A stretch of 9,074 nt of DNA from a bacterium (GTDB lineage: Bacteria > Actinomycetota > Acidimicrobiia > Acidimicrobiales > CATQHL01): NCBI GenBank assembly GCA_026713745.1, contig JAPONU010000305.1, forward strand, positions 1-9,074. The letters run 5' to 3'. The position numbers and the translations under genes were made by a program. The notes beneath the pieces were generated by a model. That model saw only the letters and a list, made by a program, of their open reading frames with translations. It searched no databases and was not told the origin of the DNA. This document shows positions 5,828-9,074 of the stretch, in pieces (the first letter of the stretch is position 1; every line of letters begins with the position of its first letter).

Positions 5828-7363
5828 ATGACCGATCCGACCCTCTTTGGCGACATTCCCGATGCCGCGAGTCCGAGCGTGCTTGGCGTCGACGGTCTCG
5901 GTGTCGGCGCCACTTCGGGAGGCGGTGGCCGGCGGGGGGCACGAGAGACCGCTTGCGCCGGCCGCGGTGCCGGCGTCGTCGCCACTTCGAGCAACGGCAT
6001 CCGGTCGGGCGTAAGCGAGGGGACCGCCGGCTCCGACGGTGTCCGGACTGCGGCGTCACCGGGGTCTCCCGGCAACGAGGCCGTGGGTCGGATCGTCGGC
6101 GGCGATGTCTGTGTGGGTGTGTCCGGTGGCGTGGAGTCTCCCGGCAACGAGGCCGTGGGTCGGATCGTCGGCCGGTTCGAGGCTCTGGTCGCGGGCTTGC
6201 GCTCGCTCGAGGGCGAACTGCTCGAGGAGCGGTTGGGGCTCGTGGGGCGCTGCGAGGCGGGCCTGGCGGCGCTGCGCTCCGAGACGGTCGCAGAGTTGGC
6301 GCGGCGTGACGGCGAGGCCAAGGCCGCCGAGGCTGTCAAGGACCGGTTGCGGCAGTCCCGGGGCAGCGCCAAGCGCGACGTGAAGCTCGCCGGGCAGCTG
6401 GCCGATCTTCCGGGCACGGCGCAGGCGCTGGCCGGGGGAGCCATCACGCCCCAGCACGCCCGGATCATCGCCGAGGCCTCCGAGCACACCGACGTGGACG
6501 AGGCCGAACTCCTGGCTGCCGCCGCGAGCGAGCCGACCGACACCTTCGGCCACACCGTGCGCAACCACGTCAACGAGAAATCAGCCGAGGTGGATCTCCA
6601 GGAGCGTCGGCGCCGCCAGCGGGCTCGGCGCGAACTCTCGATAAGGCAGCAGTCCGACGGCATGTGGAAGCTGTTCGGCCTGTTCGATCCCGTCGCGGGC
6701 GCCCGCATCGAGACCGCTCTCACCGCTGCCGAGAGGAAGCTCCGCAACGCTGAGGACCCAGCCAACCGCGCCACCGTGCCCCAGCGCTACGCCGACGCGC
6801 TCGAACAACTCGCCACCGGCAACGGCGCGGCCGGCTCCCAGAGCACGACCCTGCTCGTCATCGCCGACTACGACGCCGTCGCCGGCCAAATCTCCGGTGC
6901 ACATCTCCCCGACCGCACACCCGTCACCGCCGACGAACTCGTCAAGCTCGCCGTCAAGGCCAAAGTCGTGCCCGCCATCTTCGACACGCCGGGCCGGCCC
7001 CTGTGGCTCGGGCGCGCCAGCCGCGACGCCAACGCCGCCCAGCGCATCGCCCTCGCCGCCCGCGACCGCCACTGCGTCGGCTGCCGTGCGAGGCACAACA
7101 TCTGCGAACCCCACCACGAGGTGTACTGGAGAGACGGCGGCCCCACCGACATCGACAACCTGTGCCTCCTCTGCGGCGACTGCCACCACAACGAACTCCA
7201 CGACAAGGGCGCTGACATCGAGAAAGCGGCCGACGGCAAACGCACCCTCCGCCACGCCGCTCGTCGCCGCCCCCCGAACGTCGGCCATCCCCACGGCAAC
7301 AACACCACGCACCGTCGCCGCGGTGGCGCGGACTCCACCGTCAACCAGCCACTCCGGCTCTGA
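5828..7363 (+). CDS. DUF222/13E12-repeat family HNH endonuclease
   Basis: The 511-residue protein starts at the ATG placed 6 bases after GAGGAG (5816-5821). The frame is open back to a GTG at 5705, but that codon overlaps the promoter. The middle (about 115-400) fits the helical DUF222 region common in actinobacterial 13E12 (REP13E12) proteins, with segments such as LAGGAITPQHARII and FDPVAGARIETAL. The C-terminal HNH nuclease has a zinc-type cysteine pair set (C416xxC419 and C449xxC452), HH at 429-430, N444 and H453/H458, so metal ligands and catalytic residues appear intact. The first 110 residues are unusual: Gly/Ala/Ser-rich low complexity with a duplicated 12-residue segment (SPGNEAVGRIVG at 80-91 and 104-115). 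Family members occur in many copies in actinobacterial genomes and their role is poorly defined. The tail is basic and disordered. Confidence 0.9.
   Translation: MTDPTLFGDIPDAASPSVLGVDGLGVGATSGGGGRRGARETACAGRGAGVVATSSNGIRSGVSEGTAGSDGVRTAASPGSPGNEAVGRIVGGDVCVGVSGGVESPGNEAVGRIVGRFEALVAGLRSLEGELLEERLGLVGRCEAGLAALRSETVAELARRDGEAKAAEAVKDRLRQSRGSAKRDVKLAGQLADLPGTAQALAGGAITPQHARIIAEASEHTDVDEAELLAAAASEPTDTFGHTVRNHVNEKSAEVDLQERRRRQRARRELSIRQQSDGMWKLFGLFDPVAGARIETALTAAERKLRNAEDPANRATVPQRYADALEQLATGNGAAGSQSTTLLVIADYDAVAGQISGAHLPDRTPVTADELVKLAVKAKVVPAIFDTPGRPLWLGRASRDANAAQRIALAARDRHCVGCRARHNICEPHHEVYWRDGGPTDIDNLCLLCGDCHHNELHDKGADIEKAADGKRTLRHAARRRPPNVGHPHGNNTTHRRRGGADSTVNQPLRL
6064..6100 (+). repeat. 37-bp direct repeat, copy 1, inside the HNH gene
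   Basis: This is an exact 37-base match to 6136-6172. The offset is 72 bases, so the duplication keeps the reading frame and adds 24 codons. Weaker similarity extends upstream (GTGTCCGG at 6039 and 6119), so a longer, partly decayed tandem duplication is likely. Confidence 0.9.
6136..6172 (+). repeat. 37-bp direct repeat, copy 2, inside the HNH gene
   Basis: This is the second exact copy of the 37-base segment at 6064-6100. It encodes the SPGNEAVGRIVG segment directly before the start of the DUF222-like helical region. Confidence 0.9.
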
Positions 7364-7378
7364 CCGCAGCGCCCACTC

Positions 7379-7420
7379 CGTCGCAGAACCAGTACCCGCC
7401 CGATCGACGCGCGTTGCAGA
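7379..7420. repeat. 42-bp direct repeat, copy 1
   Basis: This is an exact 42-base match to 7451-7492 at an offset of 72 bases. The unit contains two adjacent perfect palindromes, CGATCG (7401-7406) and ACGCGCGT (7407-7414). Function is unknown. Confidence 0.95.
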
Positions 7421-7450
7421 GCGCCGTCGCGGCGGGATGCGCCACCACCA

Positions 7451-7492
7451 CGTCGCAGAACCAGTACCCGCCCGATCGACGCGCGTTGCAGA
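7451..7492. repeat. 42-bp direct repeat, copy 2
   Basis: This is the second exact copy of the 42-base unit, separated from the first by 30 unrelated bases. Only two copies are present and no cas genes are in view. Confidence 0.95.
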
Positions 7493-7658
7493 CCTATACG
7501 CGAGCATCCTGCTGCCGGATCCCGGCATCGGCGTGACCGAAACGGCAGGGGTGGCCAAGGCCGGCACGCGGAAAGATTCGTTGCTGAGAGATTCGTTGAC
7601 GCCGGGCGTCGAGGAACAGTTGCGGAATGCCCGGCCAGTGGGCTCCCGGCAGCATGGT

Positions 7659-7679
7659 GGTATCTACTGATATCATACC
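7659..7679. promoter_or_regulatory. Candidate operator/promoter region of vapBC
   Basis: GGTAT (7659-7663) and ATACC (7675-7679) form an inverted repeat with an 11-base centre. TGATATCA (7668-7675), a perfect 8-base palindrome, lies within it, off centre. The patch is AT-rich compared with its surroundings and lies 40-60 bases before the vapB start, where an autoregulatory VapB or VapBC operator would be expected. TATCAT at 7671-7676 could serve as a -10, but no good -35 is visible. Confidence 0.35.
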
Positions 7680-7719
7680 GGTTGAGACGACTCGCCGAGA
7701 TGACCGTCGGAGGTGGCTC

Positions 7720-7938
7720 GTGGTCGACATCCTTGTGCGGGACGTTCCCGATGACGTTGTTGCAGCCATAGAGGTGAACGCCAGAGCGGTCGGCCTCTCG
7801 CGAGTGGAGTACCTGCGAAGACTGCTGGAGCGTGAGCGCACCACCGGCGGCGATGTGACCGTGGAGTCGCTGCGCCGATTCGGGGAGACCTTCTGCGACC
7901 TCGCCGACGGCGACGTGATGCGGTCGGCGTGGACATGA
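7720..7938 (+). CDS. vapB: VapB antitoxin, FitA-like ribbon-helix-helix type
   Basis: The 72-residue antitoxin starts at GTG 7720, 6 bases after a perfect GGAGG (7709-7713). The frame is open further upstream, but without a comparable site. The N-terminal segment VDILVRDVPDDVV, followed by the helix region GLSRVEYLRRLLERE, matches FitA/VapB ribbon-helix-helix antitoxins, where the strand pairs to bind DNA. The C-terminal part (VTVESLRRFGETFCDLAD and the ending MRSAWT) fits the usual toxin-wrapping tail of this group. Its role is to neutralise the PIN-domain toxin and probably to repress the operon. The stop TGA (7936-7938) overlaps an ATG (7935) that begins the first of three copies of the vapC 5' end, so in the ancestral arrangement the two genes were probably ATGA-coupled. 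Confidence 0.85.
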   Translation: MVDILVRDVPDDVVAAIEVNARAVGLSRVEYLRRLLERERTTGGDVTVESLRRFGETFCDLADGDVMRSAWT

Positions 7939-8003
7939 CCGGCTGGCTAACCAACAAGTCGGCGCCGACACAGGTCCCACGACGACACCGCCGGGATCGC
8001 AGA
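7930..8003 (+). repeat. 74-bp tandem unit 1 (duplicated vapC 5' end)
   Basis: This unit runs from TGGACATGACC, which includes the vapB stop, to the base before the next TGGACATAACC. It matches unit 2 at 62 of 74 positions by hand alignment. Its first 36 bases are the start of vapC; the remainder only loosely resembles the corresponding part of vapC. Confidence 0.9.
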
Positions 8004-8012
8004 TGGACATAA
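7935..8012 (+). pseudogene. 25-codon truncated vapC start (leader frame)
   Basis: From the ATG overlapping the vapB stop, the frame reads MTGWLTNKSAP and continues into an Arg-rich stretch, ending at TAA 8010-8012 after 25 codons. The first ten residues match the true VapC N-terminus (MTGWLIDKSA) except that the catalytic first aspartate is changed to asparagine (ID to TN). It cannot be a toxin. It may be dead duplicated sequence or a coupling leader. Confidence 0.6.
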
Positions 8013-8077
8013 CCGGCTGGCTGATCGACAAGTCGGCGCCGGCTCAGTTCCCACGACGACACCGCCGAGGGTGCAGG
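8004..8077 (+). repeat. 74-bp tandem unit 2 (duplicated vapC 5' end)
   Basis: In this second unit the start codon has become ATA (8009-8011). Its first 36 bases match unit 3 at 34 positions and keep the ID of the PIN motif. Read from the ATA, the frame would end at TGA 8084-8086, overlapping the GTG that starts intact vapC. Confidence 0.9.
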
Positions 8078-8113
8078 TGGACGTGACCGGCTGGCTGATC
8101 GACAAGTCGGCGC
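8078..8113 (+). repeat. Tandem unit 3, part of intact vapC
   Basis: This is the third copy of the 36-base core (TGGACGTGACC onward). It runs directly into the complete vapC reading frame. Beyond 8113 the similarity to units 1 and 2 becomes patchy, though a TGGGCGTCA at 8149 faintly resembles another unit start. Confidence 0.85.
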
Positions 8114-8493
8114 TGGTACGGCTCGCCACGAGCCCCGACGCGGCGGAATGGGCGTCACGAATCGGCCGCGGGCTGGTACGGATCTCGACGCTCACGCGAC
8201 TCGAGGTGGGGTTCTCGGCCCGCTCCGCCGACGACCTTCGGCGGAGCATCACCGAACCGCCGCTCAGCGCCATGCCCGTCGAGTACCTCACACCCGCCGG
8301 CGAGGACCGCGCGATGGTGGTGCAGGAAGCGCTGGCGCGGGCCGGCCAACACCGCGCACCGTCGATCCCGGACTTGCTCATCGCCGCGATCGCCGAGTTG
8401 TCCCAGCTGACGGTCCTGCACCTGGACAAGGATTTTGAACTCATCGCCAACATCACCGGCCAACCCGTTGAACGCTTGGCGGTTTCGAGTTGA
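8083..8493 (+). CDS. vapC: VapC toxin, PIN-domain ribonuclease
   Basis: The protein is 136 residues if started at GTG 8083, the position equivalent to the ATG of the first duplicated copy. In-frame GTGs at 8077 and 8071 are possible and would suit the GAGGG at 8067-8071 better. PIN-domain acidic residues are all present: D7 in WLIDKSALVRL, E41 in TRLEVGFSAR, D97 in RAPSIPDLLIAA, and D115/D117 in VLHLDKDFELIA. These coordinate divalent metal for RNA cleavage, usually of tRNA or rRNA in this family. The C-terminal ITGQPVERL is typical of actinobacterial VapC proteins. Unlike a standard pair, it starts 145 bases after the vapB stop, because two extra 74-bp copies of its own 5' end lie between. 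The toxin frame itself looks intact. Confidence 0.88.
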   Translation: MTGWLIDKSALVRLATSPDAAEWASRIGRGLVRISTLTRLEVGFSARSADDLRRSITEPPLSAMPVEYLTPAGEDRAMVVQEALARAGQHRAPSIPDLLIAAIAELSQLTVLHLDKDFELIANITGQPVERLAVSS

Positions 8494-8524
8494 CCCGTGC
8501 TCCCCTTGCTCGGGGTGAGGATTG

Positions 8525-9022
8525 CTACAACGCGTTCAGGGCGGCGTTGTAGTCGGGTTCTGCGTTGAGTGGTGAGACGAGTTCGGAGTGGACGACCCTT
8601 CCGTACTCGTTGATCACGACGACGGCACGGGCGCACAAGCCGGCCATGTTGCTGTTGAAGATGCGCACGCCGTAGTCGTCGGCGAATTCCGGGGATCGGA
8701 ACGTGGATGCGAAGTAGACGTTCTCGATGCCCTCGTCCCCACAGAACCGCTTGGCAGCGAAGGGCAGGGCGGCCGACACACACAGCACCGTCGTGTCGTA
8801 GAAGCCTGTGACACGCTCGTTGAACACTCGCACGCTCTCGGCACAGGTCTCCGTGTCGATGCTCGGGAAGATGTTGAGCACCAGCCGCTGACCGACATAA
8901 GCCCCAAGGGCTATCCGTTCCATACTGGTCCCGGCCAGAATGAAATCCGGAGCCGGGACACCAACATCGGGAAGGTTGCCGCTCGTGTTGAGGATGTCGC
9001 CGTTGTGTTCGATCGCAGCCAT
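8525..9022 (-). CDS. tpx: Thiol peroxidase, atypical 2-Cys peroxiredoxin
   Basis: This cytoplasmic, thioredoxin-dependent peroxidase reduces H2O2 and alkyl or lipid hydroperoxides. At 165 residues it has the normal family length. The start is the ATG at 9022-9020, 8 bases after GGGGGA (9036-9031 on this strand); an upstream in-frame GTG (9049) would add nine residues and is less likely. The peroxidatic site FPSIDTETC carries Cys60 with Thr57, and the resolving cysteine is C94 in KRFCGDEG, so the intramolecular disulfide pair is present. The usual SADLPFA reads SAALPFA here (A85), and an extra cysteine (C130) stands in the normally GLLARA segment. The end AEPDYNAALNAL is standard. The gene converges on vapC with 31 bases between stops and is probably core genome at the edge of the accessory region. 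Confidence 0.97.
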   Translation of the reverse strand: MAAIEHNGDILNTSGNLPDVGVPAPDFILAGTSMERIALGAYVGQRLVLNIFPSIDTETCAESVRVFNERVTGFYDTTVLCVSAALPFAAKRFCGDEGIENVYFASTFRSPEFADDYGVRIFNSNMAGLCARAVVVINEYGRVVHSELVSPLNAEPDYNAALNAL

Positions 9023-9050
9023 GCGAGGAGTCCCCCGTACGCGTGTCACC

Positions 9051-9062
9051 GTTCCTGGGAAC
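9051..9062. promoter_or_regulatory. Short dyad upstream of tpx
   Basis: GTTCC-TG-GGAAC is a perfect 5-base inverted repeat with a 2-base centre, 29-40 bases before the tpx start codon. It could be an operator, but it is short and the promoter probably lies beyond the window edge. Confidence 0.2.
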
Positions 9063-9074
9063 CCATGTTTCTAG

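Larger units (their letters stand above)
7364..7719. other. 356-base gap without a credible gene
   Basis: Between the HNH gene and vapB I see no gene. One plus frame stays open into this gap from inside the HNH gene, but it is a shifted shadow with low-complexity content. The gap holds a 42-bp direct repeat (7379-7420 and 7451-7492), a small CGCCG-TCG-CGGCG hairpin (7422-7434), a short AGATTCGTTG repeat (7574-7583 and 7589-7598, 15-base offset), and an AT-richer dyad at 7659-7679 that may control vapB. Confidence 0.7.

Noticed and set aside
5608..6774. Long minus-strand open frame (388 codons) opposite the HNH gene, with others at 6868-8031, 6581-7567 and 4617-5648
   Set aside because: These are antisense shadows of well-supported genes in G+C-rich DNA, rich in Arg/Pro/Ser/Ala with no recognisable motifs or ribosome binding sites.
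7379..7492. Two 42-bp repeats with a 30-bp spacer resemble a minimal CRISPR array
   Set aside because: Only one spacer, no cas genes in the window, no clear repeat hairpin typical of CRISPR, and the same kind of 72-bp duplication occurs inside a coding gene nearby.
6897..7670. Plus-strand open frame that extends past the HNH gene and contains the 42-bp repeats in frame
   Set aside because: Its first 60% is a shifted reading of the HNH gene, it has Thr/Ala/Pro low complexity and no start signal. The repeat being in frame follows from its 72-bp offset.
8494..8524. Possible bidirectional terminator between vapC and tpx
   Set aside because: Only a 4-bp CCCC/GGGG stem with a 6-base loop, a mismatch outside it and no T-run; too weak to call.

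Overview
The window comes from a G+C-rich bacterium, most likely an actinomycete-type genome. The reasons are a DUF222/13E12-type HNH gene, a FitA-like VapBC pair, frequent GTG starts, strong GGAGG-type ribosome binding sites, and coding DNA that is about 80% G+C in places (49 of 60 bases at 7021-7080, counted by hand). Nothing here identifies the species.

Layout. (1) Positions 1-105 hold the 3' end of an unidentified plus-strand gene. (2) Positions 149-5555 look like a three-gene defence operon. It encodes an ABC/OLD-type AAA ATPase with no TOPRIM domain (179-1642), a small PD-(D/E)XK-fold nuclease that overlaps it by 4 bases (1639-2112), and, 29 bases later, a 1137-residue single-chain restriction-modification enzyme (2142-5555). 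That enzyme has an N-terminal PD-(D/E)XK domain, an N6-adenine methyltransferase core and a Type ISP-like C-terminal recognition region, but no helicase. The first two genes are visibly less G+C-rich than the third, so the cassette may be composite. (3) Positions 5556-5827 are an intergenic region with an AT-rich, helically phased TTCTCC array and a good sigma-70-like promoter. They lead into a DUF222/HNH endonuclease gene (5828-7363). (4) Positions 7364-7719 contain no gene but carry a 42-bp direct repeat and a small dyad. (5) Positions 7720-8493 hold a VapB/VapC toxin-antitoxin pair in which the 5' end of vapC exists in three tandem copies with a 74-bp period. (6) On the minus strand, 8525-9022 encodes a thiol peroxidase (tpx), an ordinary housekeeping gene convergent with vapC.

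How the parts may work together. The ATPase and small nuclease are translationally coupled and probably form one complex that is separate from, but co-transcribed with, the restriction-modification enzyme. This pair is the best candidate for a poorly described defence module. The VapBC pair is the second place to look, because local duplication appears to have replaced the usual vapB stop/vapC start overlap with a chain of mini-frames. Three separate local duplications with 72, 72 and 74 bp periods fall between 6064 and 8113, so this segment has been prone to short tandem duplication.
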